Shown in pieces: positions 44,505 to 56,978 of a stretch of DNA of 64,000 nucleotides. Under the pieces are notes generated by a model. It was given only the letters and a program-made list of their open reading frames with translations. It was not told where the DNA came from and ran no database searches. This stretch comes from Margaritispora aquatica (lineage: Eukaryota; Ascomycota; Leotiomycetes; Helotiales; Discinellaceae): contig VJWN01000006.1 in assembly GCA_007644065.1 (NCBI GenBank), positions 1,550,001 to 1,614,000 on the forward strand, in the 5' to 3' direction. The first letter of the stretch is position 1. Each line of letters opens with the position of its first letter. Both the position numbers and the translations under genes were made by a program.

Positions 44505-47500
44505 CTTATCTGGGTGGGTTGGGTTTATGCGGTTGCGGTTGGCTTGGTGTGGTGTGAGAAGTGGATATGGAACTGGAATTGAGTAGTTTGTTCTGTATTT
44601 GAATGGTAGTTGCGGGGTAGAATGGTGAAACTGTGTGTGTGTATGTGTTGTTCTGGAATAGAAAGTATAGCCAGCTCCAAGATGGGTCTTTATATAGCTT
44701 TTGGCAGAGATGTGGTGACTCGGCCACTTGGGCAATTTTATTATATCATCCTAAATATAACAGGTATTGCCAGTGATTCATGAATTAAGTTAGTTTTCTC
44801 GCATCAATCAACTAGTGTTCACTTCACTAATTTTCGTAGGTGGGAATCAACTTACAGATTGCAGTTATTGTGATTCGACCTCTCCTGCTTGACCGAAGAT
44901 GCTCCTGTGTAGATTTTTGTAGGATATTTACCGTCTGCTCGAGTGTTTATGTCATTATTGCTTTCATCGTACACATAGTTCCAATTGTATACCAGTCAAG
45001 ATTCTCTCCTCTCAAAGAATCAATATACAATAAGAGATTATGTTTCCTGATGGTTAAACAACAATGCCTCAAAGTTCCCTCCTGTTTAAACAACAAAGAC
45101 TTTGAATGTGCTGCTGATATCCAACCCAGCAATACATCAAACCAGGCTTCTCTACGTCAAGAGACTTAGACTTCGTTATACTTCAAGTTTTAGTTCTTCA
45201 ATACCAGACTCGAAGTCTAAAAGCAACATCTCCTCCGTAGACAGTCCAATCTCCATGGATTTGATCACTAGTTCATTTCCGAAACTCCGGGAGTGACGCC
45301 TTCTTCATCTCTAGTTAGACAGAACTCTAGATACGATGTGGTGGTTTGGTATATCTGGAGTTATTGGTCTTGCAAGAAACTATGTGACAATTGGTCCTGA
45401 GACTTATGGTGACTGACAACAATGTGGTAAAAGTCTGAATTAAGCATGACAGAACATAACGATATTGATTTCAAGAATGATTTATTTTTGGTGAAATGAT
45501 AAAACCAGCTGTGAGAAGATCAGAGATAGTGGTGCTTGGATTTTTCAAACAAAGTTGATTATGTTTTAGTGGATATCCTACGGAATATGTATTAATCATT
45601 GAGACCAGTATTTTCGGATATCTCGAAAAGCACACTTGTTGCAATTTATCAGGATCGTCATCGACCCCTTAAAAATGGAAGCTTTCGCTATTTCATGATT
45701 ATAGAGTCCCTGGCCAGATATAAATATCTCATGACTAGATCTTTTCATCAAGCAAAGAATGCGCGGAACAATATGAGGCGTGTGATGGTTTGGAGTAGAG
45801 CAATAGTGAGCTAAATTACACATTGAAATGCTCATTGTATAGTAGTTCGCACTTCACGTTGACGTGCCTCCTCTTTCCTCGGGATTGAATTTATATAATA
45901 TGCGATGTGTTAAGGAGATCTTATTGTCAATAGGCCATAGACAGCCAAATATTCGAAAATCGAATTGACAACAAGTTACCTTTGACAATTTAACCATGCA
46001 AATTACTGTGTGCACATTGGAACGTTCACTTTATACAAAACAGGAAGAATATTTTCTAGAAATCAAGTGCTTTGGTAACTTACACTCGTCGTTTGCTTGT
46101 CTAGAAGCAAAGTCAAGTGTTTGAAAACTAGTAGCCGGTAGAAAATCTATACGGTATTTCAAGCCTCTTAAACCCGTGAGCGGAAACATGAAAGTCTGAT
46201 TTTGAATCAATGAACTAAAATTGACAAAGCAAATAAACTTGAATTTATACCATTTTGCTCGATTTGATAGCTTTCTGGTCTCTATAAATTGATACCATCC
46301 TATGCATGTTTGGACTCTCATCTTGCGGAAAGTCTAGATATTCAACAGCCACATGTGAGGATAGTTGGAAGTATTGTTTAGACTCATCGATGAATTGTCT
46401 ACTGTTCCATTCTTATGAGTGCTGGATAGACTTTTGCAGCACTTTATCTTCACGACTAGAGATTAGAAAAAGGGAGTGAATATACAACACGAGCTTGTGT
46501 TACTTGGCAACGATAACAGTGCCATAAAACAACTAACAGCAATACAATGACAGCAAAGAAACTACTGTCCATCGACTAAGCCTGCTGAGTAAGATAATTT
46601 GTGGAAAATGAAGAACGATCCCTAGAATACTTATCTACTAAGAACTACAACGACGTACGCTAGCCTACCAAAGGATCTTCACAACGAAACATCTACATTA
46701 GCTGATTCTTATGGGCGTGAAAGTTTTGTCGATTACCTTTCTACAAACAATATTTGCCCGAGCATTTATAAACACAACCCTTGTAGGATTGAGCACGAAG
46801 TGGATTGAGAGGCGTGTAGTGGGTTGTATTATAGCTATAACCCCCCCCTCCCCCAAAAAAACTTTGTATATATGCATAAAAATGAGTAGATAGAGATAAA
46901 GAAGGTGAGTGCGCCTTGGAACTCAACACAACTCTTAGATTACAGACGCAAGTAAATCACGCATCCGTCACTCAACTCTTATATCTAAAAATTCAGAACA
47001 CACCACCTTCTCATCTCAACAATAATAGAATCCATTCATGGAGCTGAATTCTAAGAATTTCATTTTCTTGCCCACACAAACAGTATATAAAAACACTCAT
47101 TCCAGAACGCAAGTCCACAAACACCTTCGTTGCAAAGCTTGACAAGGAGAATATGCCCTTGTGTGCTTCGGTTGCAGAAAGCCAATAAAAGACTGGATAT
47201 GCACTCGATATTGCTATTGGGTCTCGTGAGGTTTAGTTGAAGTAAGAAGTTGAGTGGGTCGTGGAGATGTTCATCATTTGGACTTCACAGCTTAGAGATT
47301 AAATGAGCTGTGAGATCAAGCCGAGTTGACAGTGATGATACTAGTGATAGTAGCTTGGGATTAGCTCTTTAATTACCTATACTTTCACTTTCCATCACCC
47401 AGCTCGAAGGAAAACGCCTAGTCTGCTATTATGGCTAACATCATGATACAAGAGCTGATTGGCAAACCAGCCAATATTTAACTAAGTTATTGTTGCCACA

Positions 47501-50117
47501 TACCATAGGGCGAGGCTCAACGTTCTGTTTAATTAGATGATGGATTGAGAGGGTGGAGTTGTCTGTGAGCTTTTGTACTGTGTCTTTGATGTTGAGGTTA
47601 GATTGTCGTTATTTTCGAAGAATAGTAAGCGAGGGATTTGGCTGTCTTTGAACATGTTCATTTCTTTCAATACCGAGTCACAATGAATATTATTGTAATT
47701 TGTTTCGAGTGATGATATATCAGTTTCTTCTTGCAAATTGGATACCGAAAAAAGAAGCACATGAGAAATTGAGGTCGAAGAGGAATTTGTTTAACATGAA
47801 TGCGATAGAACGGCAACTTGGTTATCTTCACGAGTCAGCAAACATGCGAGCGAGTGATTGTCTCCAGGCTGGTGAGAGCTGTCTTTGTCAACCGCACAAA
47901 CATGAAAACTTAATGAACGACAAAACTTCTTGGCACTTGTCCCAATATGTGCCAAGAAGGGCATTGGGCACTCGACTATTGTGTATTATCTACATGGGAA
48001 ACTCACATGTAACTCAAACAAAAGCCTTGGCTTGGTTTTCACGGGAGTAGAATCCGTCCACCTCGTCGTCGAGACATCGCAATCGCACGAAATGGATCAA
48101 CGTGGGTGTTCATTGCGGGTTAATCGGGACCTTGCAGCAAGCAAATTAAATAATAATAAAAATCTTTTCCAAACAAACCCATCCATCACATCAAACGAAA
48201 CAGAAACGCATCAATCCACATGTCTAGGCATGTCACCACAATGGCATTGTCGTCTAAAGGCAACAATCGCTCGGGCACGTTCGTAAACGCATCGAAAGTC
48301 GCGAGAACATCGGTAGAATTCCCGAGGAAGAATCATGCACGTTTGGACGTCCCGACACCTCAATTCAGACTTTGCCTCGAAAGAAGCAAATCGGTGCCTA
48401 CCGGTAGGCAGTGTAGAAGTCATATGGAATTGACAAAATACTTTCATCCCAATGCTAGCTGAGCGAACAGATGCAGCTCTCTTGCGTCCTCGAACGCATC
48501 CGAGTGTCTATCTATCCTTCCCGAAACCCTTCCGTGTCCCATCGTCCCCCGGAGCCTGTCGACTCACGGACGATGAGATGGGAAAGGGAAGACTTCTAGA
48601 GCTCTGGTGGACGAAAAAAAGGGTAAATCTGTTCTGGGTCTTCCAGGGTAGCGGTTGGCCGATGATAGATAGCTTTAGATCGAAAGACTAGAGAGGAACT
48701 CGGGTCATGCATTTGGAGGTACAAGCAGACTTTTGATATCCGCAATATAATGGTGCCGTTTTTTTGTTTTTCTATTCCCTGAAAGATAAAGAGGAGGGAG
48801 ATGCTCAGCTACGTTCTTAGCCAGAACTTTGATGGAAGAGCTGAAGGACAGAAAAGAATTCAAATCCGAACCTGTCCCCTGGCGATCAGCTGGACGGAGA
48901 GTTCGCCAAAGTTGTATACCAAATTATGAACGGCGTCTATTCTAATCTATGTTAGGAAAAGAGCACGAAAGATAAGTGTGATGGAAGTACCCTAGATCTG
49001 GTTTAGCATTAGCCGAGTCGAGGGCTTGATGTGGCTTTGTGTGGTCAGACAATCCTCCGTAATACTGTGTATCAGTTGGTGGCAGCACTCTGAACGAATG
49101 TGGAGTTAATTTCCTTTAAATCTCCTAGAGCTTGGGGATCGCCATCAATCACAACCTTAAATGGACATCAGAGAAGTGACAAGAGAGTGAGAAGAGACGG
49201 AATGCTAAACAGAATTCAAATGTTTGTCAACAGTTACCGTTGTTGCATGAAGTGGAGGAGGAGGAGTCGATATATGTTGTGACCCGATGATATTATTAAA
49301 GAGCAATTACAATAAGCTGAAGCTGAAGCTATAGGTATCTAGTATCTCTGGATCTCTGGATCTCTGGATCGTCTTTTGGTGAGATTCCGAAGGGGGATGG
49401 ATCTGATCTTGGCTGGACGTGGGTAAGTGTTTATCTATATTAGTGCATGAAAATGAACACCCCCTAAAGATCCAAACTTCCGCTCAAATCTTTCCTAGCT
49501 GCCTGCCCAGGTCATCCTTGATCATCTTAGGTCTTCCTAACCTGACACTAACTCAATCGCCGTGGTATGTAGAGATGACGCTAGGTGTTTGTTTGCCTCT
49601 TACCCTAAACCTGGAACTGACAAGTCAACTTCCACCCTCCACCCTGGGCCGCCTGGTGGTCAATCCATTTACCTGCCGCTACTTGTAACGTAAAGTAAAG
49701 GTGAGGTATTATTATTATTCAACAATGTAAGCGCCAGATTCGCCAGATTCCCTATCCGTCTTCTGTCCGTCTGAAAAAAAAAAGTCGCCTTCTCCTGTCT
49801 TCAATCTTCTTCTCCTGTGTCGCATTCTTCCATCATTCAGTCGTTCATTTTCCATTGTTATACTTATACTCAGGATTGTTCATCCTCGCTCTCGCTCTCG
49901 GCATATAATGCTTGTGCGTGTGCTTGTGCTTATGCTTATCCGCTGATCATCCAGCCCCGCCAACTGATACTGAGCGATACCGAATATCCATTTCCATACC
50001 CATACCTATACTATATCCATATCTAGAACCCGACTGCCAACGACATTTATCCCATCCATTCCCCCGTTCGGATGTCGACGTCACGAAGTCTCCGCCGTTG
50101 CGCGACATTATAGACTC
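44505..50117. other. 5.6-kb region without a supported gene
   Basis: The largest gene-free stretch outside the transposons. The ORFs are short, overlap on both strands and show no motif, signal peptide or splice pattern that I could defend (for example 47533-47760 minus, 48220-48462 plus). Composition is ordinary, with CA/TG present, so it is not an obvious RIP-mutated transposon. Simple features: a C-run followed by an A-run near 46841-46861 and a triple ctctggat repeat at about 49347-49370. Confidence 0.5.
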
Positions 50118-52232
50118 ATGATGGGAGCAGTTACAGTAACACGAAACCGATCTGCCTCGGAGGCACAGAGGACGGACAGTGCACCTCCCATGGAGTACAG
50201 CGACGAGGAATATGTTATCGAGGTGCTACAATTCGTTCGCGGTCAAACGGAAGCGCTGTTCGACGAAGCTCTTGTGCAACAGGCCGAAAATCTGGGAATA
50301 GTGGTCGAACTCCCTCCACTGACAAATCCCTTTGAACGAGATATACAACAGTCTCTTTCCGAGTCCGCGGATACAGCTACGACTCGTCATGCTAGGACAG
50401 CCTCATCTGGGTCGGATGGAAGTACTTCGACTGGCATAACATCCAGATCCTCTTTCGAACACATCGTGAACCCGCTCACAGCACATCCAACACAGCCTCA
50501 GAAACGGCCGATCTCGAGGAGGAGTTTGTCATTCACAGAATATGAGAAATACTTGGCTCGACAATCGACGCATGATGCTAGAAAGTCAACAAATGCACCG
50601 CCCCCCATACCTTATGAACCATCTCCATCGCTCTTCTCAGTGTCCACGAGAAAATCATACACAAGTATCAAGAATGGGTTGAGGACAAAGTTCAAGCTGC
50701 GCCGAAATAAGCCTTCAACGGAGGACCTGAAGTACGTACCACGATCACTAGCTGATGTACTGTGCTGACTCTAAAGTTCTTGTATATGCTGCCGAGATAG
50801 CTTCAAGACGAGCAGGCAATTACAAACCCTCCCTTGCGGCCACAATTATTGCGATACATGCCTCTATGTTCTCTTCACGCAAGCTAGTACCGATGAATCG
50901 AAAATGCCACCAAAGTGTTGCTCACAGCCAATACCTGGATCCATCATCAAGTCTGTACTCAGCAAGGAAGATCAGCATATTTTCATGAAAGGCGTACAGC
51001 AATTCAGCACACCATGGGAAATGCGCATTTTCTGTCCCAATCCTGCCTGTGGCGAATTCATCCCAAAAAGGAAGAAGATTGACCCGAAGCATCCTTTTGA
51101 GGTCGTATGTCGCAAGTGTCGCACTAGAGCGTGTTCGACTTGCAAACGAGCTGCCCATGCCATTGGGCAGGACTGTCCTGCAGATTATGAATTAGATGCG
51201 GTGCTGAAAATGGGAGAGAAATCTGGCTGGCGACGGTGCTACAAATGCAGGACTTTGGTTGAATTGTCACAAGGCTGTAGTCACATCACATGTCGCTGCA
51301 AAGCTCAATTTTGCTATATATGCGGGGCCGTATGGGATCCTGCAGTTGGTTGTCCAAACTATTGCAGTGGTGAGGAGGAATTGGAAAGGCGACGTTTGGA
51401 AGAGGAGGCAAGAGTTGCCGAGGAAGAGGCGGCGAATGCAGCAAAGGCCGAAGCAGAAAAACTAGAAGCTCTGGAAAGGTTAGAAGCCGAAAAAAGGACT
51501 GCTAATAATCCAGTACTTAACTCGTTACGAGCTCGACAGATCAACGAAAGAGATCGATTCTGTTCTTTTGAGCGGAAGATGAAGTGGTTGATGTGGACAC
51601 GGCACGGGCAATGCAAAATCGACATTCTTGAGAGATACGATGAGCTCCAAGCAAAGATGAAGGAACGACATCTTCGAACAGCAGCTCATCTCGACGATCG
51701 ACAAGTGGCAGCCGAGATGGAGCTAAGGGCGAGTCTTAAGCAAGCCGAGAGGAGTGTTCAAATCAGATTACGGCACATGGAAGCATATTGTGATGGCATT
51801 GGTCGCGGTGCCAGTGGTAACAACCCGGCCAGAGTGGTAACCGAACGCGATTTGAGGGAATTAGGGCAGCAGTACAACTTGCGCGATGATATGGAGCGTT
51901 TACATCAGAGCAAGATCAATGTCATGCGTGACAAGCAGGCCAAACAAATGGAGCAGCTACTTTTTCGTCAAGAGGAGGAGATCGAGAAATTGGCCAAGAA
52001 GCAGGCCGAGGAACTCATCGCCTTGGAAGATACGTTTGGAGCGGAGGAAGAGAAATTCGTCGCTGTGTTCCGAGAGAGACGCCAGAGACTCGCGCGCAGA
52101 TGGACGGTTGTTGAGCATGTGGAGAGGAAGAAATTGGAGGACGGGAAGATTATCAAATTCGCGCCTTTGCCTCCGGTTGAATGGCCTGAGACGGTGAGAC
52201 CGGATCAGACGCTTGAGGTCGTCAATGAGTGA
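50118..52232 (+). CDS. RBR-type E3 ubiquitin ligase with C-terminal coiled coil
   Basis: Two exons, 50118-50731 and 50777-52232, giving about 689 aa. The 45-nt intron has a GCTGAC branch. Residues 1-204 are Ser/Thr-rich and disordered. Splicing creates RING1 at once (SCICCRDSF...LPCGHNYCDTC...CC). IBR follows (FCPNPACGEF...CRKCRTRACSTCKRAAH), then RING2 (CYKCRTLVELSQGCSHITC...CYICG). In RBR ligases the Cys of the GC-x-H segment in RING2 takes ubiquitin as a thioester, and it is present here. The last 300 residues are a charged coiled coil with long Glu/Ala/Lys/Arg runs. Such ligases take ubiquitin from an E2 and pass it to substrates; this one's substrate is unknown. The first two codons are both ATG. 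Confidence 0.9.
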
Positions 52233-54956
52233 TTGTGAAGTGTATTTTCTGGCTATCCCGTCTCTCTTTTTCTTGGTCCTGGGATGCATTCTGGCTTCAC
52301 AGCATCGTTTTGGGGTATTTATGGATTTAGCATTGGCGTATGGCATGGCATTGCTTGGTCTGATATTGGAATGAATGATACGCTGCGTTATGACATTGAG
52401 TTTTAATTCCTTCGCATCTGGAAATACACGACGTTTGGTTGAACGCAACTACGGCTAGGATTGTGCTCGGTGGGATTTTGACGAGTGTTCATGATAGGCT
52501 TGGGTCAGGGCTATCAAATGAGATGGCCTGGTATGAATGAGGGAGAAAGAGGAGATTTTTGTGGATGGACTTGGTTTGAAGGCAAACAAGCAAGCTTGCT
52601 GGTGAAAGCGATGCGATTCATATACCCAGCGTTTGGTTTGATAGTGCTATATATTAATGAACATATATATACCTTTGTCCTGGTACTCTGCATACCCATT
52701 GCCCCCTCATCTACCGTATACTCTTCTATGTAATCCCAATGTCTTGTTCTTTACGGCAATGAGATTTCGCTCTCCTGCTCAGCAGTGCCAATGAATGATT
52801 GAAGCAAAAGTCAAACACTGAACACCAGTGCTCAGTATGTTGTCTCTTTATTTGATACAACATCCGCACAAGTGCTAAAATAGGCGAAAAGTCAACCAAG
52901 TCCAGCTTTACCACCACCACTTATATATGATTGTAACAACACTATCGGACCTAGAAGCTTCTGGCATGAGATATATCCTCGAAGCCAATCAGAGTATAAT
53001 CATATACTAATCATCGTAGGGAAATCGAGTTGTTCGTTGAATTTTTAACGAAGGTTGAAAATGCTGGTGTATTGCAGATAGGTGAGAGATGCACAGATGT
53101 TATTTGCAGCAACAAGTTAATAACGCGCTGAGTAAGGTATGAGTAGGTAATGTCCATCTCGCGAGTCGTTCATATTTCCTTTTTGCCTGTGGGTAGGTGA
53201 CAATGTAAGTGGCACTGCGAAAGTATGGTTTCTTTAACCGAGGGGGTGGAGAATATCAGACTTTATATCTTTGATAGCTCGACAGCAACAATGACAAAGA
53301 TATAGATACGAAAGGAACAAAAGCAACAAATTTATCTGTCTGAAAGGAATTGAAAGATCTTCTGAATGATATAGGTTTTAGCCGGGAATAATTTGACAGT
53401 GACACTTATTTTGTCACTCTCGTGACAAAGGCCCCCTCGCGAGTCGTTCACATTTAGCTTTCTTATCTTATTTGTCCTTTTGCAAGGTAAAGTAGAGCAA
53501 GGTTCAACATCGGAAAGGTAATCTCAGTCCCAATCTCACTCTCAATCTCACTCACTGACACCTACCTGCGGAATGTGCCTTTGCAGAATGTACTATGCAC
53601 AATGACTGCAGTGCCGCATGCTTGGCCCAAACGTCAAATCTCGGTGTCTCTCGTTGCTGATATTCCTCGTGTCACTTCTGCTGTCTCTTTGTCTTGCCTT
53701 GTCTCGTATCTTCCTTATCCTTTTCCCTTTCCTTTTCTTTCGGCCTCCCCGAGACTCAAGGGACCTATGGTATTTGTCGGGTCTGAGGGAGGTGAATGCC
53801 GGTCTGAGTAACGATTTAAACTTGACGTCGATGGCTGGCGGTGTAGGGTAGGTAAAGGGAGGAGAGTAAGGGATGGATGGATGTGTATTTTGAGATATGT
53901 GAATTTCGTTCTTTCTTTTGTTTTGTTTACTTTCTTTTGTTTGGCTTTGTTTGACTTTGCTTTTGCTCACGTCAATGGCGCCTCCACGTCCCTTCGTTTT
54001 GGACGTCCTCTGGAACTGATGCGAACAATCATAGGTAGAGAGAGTCACATTATACGCAGTCCCGTGCCAACCTGACTCGCACCTGGTTCTGGCCTGGTCT
54101 AGCCCCCCCTCCCTCCCCTCCCCTCCCCCTCCCCCAGTCCGGAATATATCCGGCATAGTGGAAAGGTGGTGGAGAGGTGGGAGGAAGAGCCAGAACTCAC
54201 GGACATATACCCGATACCCCGCAATCTGGAATTCTTTACCTCGCTCTGCTGTCTGCCTCCGCCTCCTGTTTGATCAAACCAAATGACAAAACAGCGATTG
54301 AACTCCGCCCGATGATTTGCCTTTTACTCCACGTCTCCGCGGTTGCAAACCGAACTGATGTCCTTGATTTACCGGTACGGGCTAGGAAGATGAGATGGGA
54401 GGGACTTGATGGTTGAGGTTATTTGAGTTCTTGCCGGGTCCGCATCCGTTCTACCGCATCTCTTCACACGGAGGAAGCCAAACAGAGGCGCGGTTTAATG
54501 GGGAACCGATGATCGAGTGATCAAGTAGGCAAGGTATCGTGTCGATCCTGGTGCTATCGTAAGCTATTGTAATGCTGGCGGTCTGCAGTCTGGATCAAAA
54601 AAGTACCTACCAGGTAAGGGTGTCGGGGTACGTAGCGTACTTAGGTACGGACGTACTGTATGCTGAACGGGAGCTGCATTAGATAAGTATCCTGCTTGAT
54701 CAGGTTTCTCGTTTGGCTTCTTCTGTGTAACGTTTGTTTGTTGTTTCTTTCGTTGATCGGTGTTGGTGCATTGGGATCGTCACGGCCCGGTTATTCGTCC
54801 ATTGCAGCTTCAAGTACCGAGGACGATTGAGCAAGTCTGGATTGCCTTGTGGACGGACTCGGATCAGATTGGTTTGGTTTGGATTGGCCTCGAATAGGAA
54901 CAAAGTGCAACAAAAAGAAAAGAAAGGTATTGTGCTTTGACTAATAACGAGACACA
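52233..54956. other. 2.7-kb spacer, probable promoter of the acyl-CoA synthetase
   Basis: No supported gene. It contains a C-rich tract at 54102-54137 and pyrimidine-rich stretches at 53650-53760. The 187-codon minus-strand frame at 53593-54156 is low-complexity and is rejected. Confidence 0.5.
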
Positions 54957-56978
54957 ATGCCACGACAAGTCCCTCGAATCGACATACCCAAGGTAGATTT
55001 ATGGACCGCCCTATTCGAGCGCAAAGACAAACCTTTCCCCGACTCGCAAAGTATGCCTCCTACCCCTCTCCCGCAACCATCACACCATCAACTAACACCC
55101 CATCTCCAGTAATATACGAAGATCCGCTCACCTCACGCTCCCACACATTCACCTCGATTCGATCGCACGCCTCACGGTTCGGCTCTGGTCTGCGCTCAAA
55201 GTGGTCCTTCAAGAAAGGCGACGTGCTCGCCCTCTTCGCGCAGAACCACATCGATACACCGTTCGTGACATGGGGCACGCATTGGGCAGGCGGGGTCGTG
55301 AGTCCCGCGAACCCGGCGTACACGGTTCGCGAGCTGGTGCATCATCTTAAAGACTCCGGGGCGAAGGCACTGATTACGCAGAGCAATCTGTTAGGTGTTG
55401 CGCTGGAGGCGACGAGGCAGGTGGGTATTGAGAGGGAGAGAGTCCTGGTACTTGGTGAGGCAGCGAAGGGTGTTGAGGAGGTGGAGAGTTTGCTGGATGA
55501 GGCTGTGAAGGGGGAGAGAGTGAAGATGGATTGTGAGAAGGATTTGGCATTTTTGGTGTATTCGAGTGGGACGACAGGATTGGTATGTCTTTGCTTGAAT
55601 TCATGTTTTCTCAATCGAACTGAGGAAGTTTCCCTGGGGAACGGTTATTGTTCGATTGTTGATACCGTTAAGTTTTTGAAAATTTATGCTGACAGTGACA
55701 TAGCCAAAAGGTGTCATGTTGAGCCATCTCAATGTAGTCAGTAACCTCTACATGGTAAACAGCTCAGAAGGAACCATTCTACACTGGAAAAACGACAAAG
55801 TCCTAAGTGTCCTCCCTTATTATCACATCTACGGCAAGTTCTCCGTCTCAACGACCACAAAATCACTAACAACAACCAGGCCTACAATGCTTGGTCCACT
55901 TACCAGCATTCGCTGGTATCCATACAGTCGTGATGTCTTCCTTCGACCTGGAGAGATTCCTCAGTATCATACAAAACCACAAAATCACCTATACATACGT
56001 CGCACCTCCGGTTGTGCTACATCTCGCCAAAATCTCGCTAGTTGAGGACTTCGACCTTTCGTCTTTGAGGATGATTACGTGTGGTGCCGCGCCTCTGTCT
56101 AAGGAGCTGATTTATGCGGTTAAGAAACGGATCAACACAGAAGTGAAGCAAGCGTATGGATTAAGCGAGACGAGTCCTGTTACTCATATTCAGGTTTGTG
56201 GTTCTCCATTTGCTTTGGTAGAGAACGAAAGTTGACCTCACCAGAAAAAATGGGACCACGCCCTCGGTTCCAACGGTCCACCCCTCCCCAACCAAACAAT
56301 CAGATTTATGTCCCCATCTGGCACTGAAGTGCCCACTGGCACCGAAGGCGAGCTTTGGATCTCGGGCCCCAACATCTTCATCGGATACTTGAATAACCCA
56401 TCCGCGACCACCTCGTCCATAACCCCCGATGGCTTCTTCAAGACCGGCGACATCGGCTACGAGGACGCAGACGGGAACATGTACATCACGGACCGAGTGA
56501 AGGAGCTCATCAAGTACAAGGGGTTCCAGGTCGCGCCGGCGGAGCTGGAGGGTGTTCTGGCCAGTCATGAGTTCGTGGATGATGTCGCTGTGATTGGCAT
56601 TCGCGATGAGACTCAGGCAACCGAGGTCCCCATGGCGTGTGTAGTTCCTAAGAGGGGCGTGGAGGGGAATAGGGAGAATGAGGAGCTTATTGTCAAGTGG
56701 TTGGCGGAACGGGTCGCGGGGCATAAGCGATTGAGGGGTGGCGTGGAGTGGGTTGTAAGTTTTTATTTCCTTTTTCTTACCCTGCCTTTGTCTTATTTTT
56801 ATCTTTTTTCCGGAGAATATTTCCGTGAATTTGAGATGTTGATTTGCCAAGTACGAGACTTGAGCTAACTTTCTTTCTCCCTCCATAGGACGAAATACCC
56901 AAAAGTGCAAGCGGCAAGATCTTACGACGCTTGCTGAAGGATAAATTTGGCAAGCGGACCATCAAGGCGAAGCTGTGA
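54957..56978 (+). CDS. 4-coumarate-CoA-ligase-like acyl-CoA synthetase, peroxisomal
   Basis: Six exons: 54957-55050, 55110-55582, 55704-55833, 55880-56193, 56245-56754 and 56889-56978, giving 536 aa. ANL-superfamily motifs in order are YSSGTTGLPKGVMLSH (P-loop, split by intron 2 between Leu and Pro), YGLSETSP, GFFKTGDIGY, ITDRVKELIKYKGFQVAP and PKSASGKILRR with the catalytic Lys. It should activate a carboxylic acid to its CoA thioester through an adenylate. The protein ends AKL, a good type 1 peroxisomal signal, so it probably acts in peroxisomes, perhaps on aromatic or medium-chain acids. Intron 3 is GC-AG: GCAAGT at 55834, acceptor at 55879, with a CACTAAC branch. The substrate cannot be told from sequence alone. 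Confidence 0.92.

Noticed and set aside
53593..54156. 187-codon minus-strand ORF
   Set aside because: Low-complexity translation of pyrimidine/purine-rich leader sequence (Gly runs, Lys/Arg/Ser runs), with no domain, and it crosses simple repeats.
56161..56910. 249-codon minus-strand ORF
   Set aside because: Shadow of the acyl-CoA synthetase exon 5, whose motifs are unmistakable.
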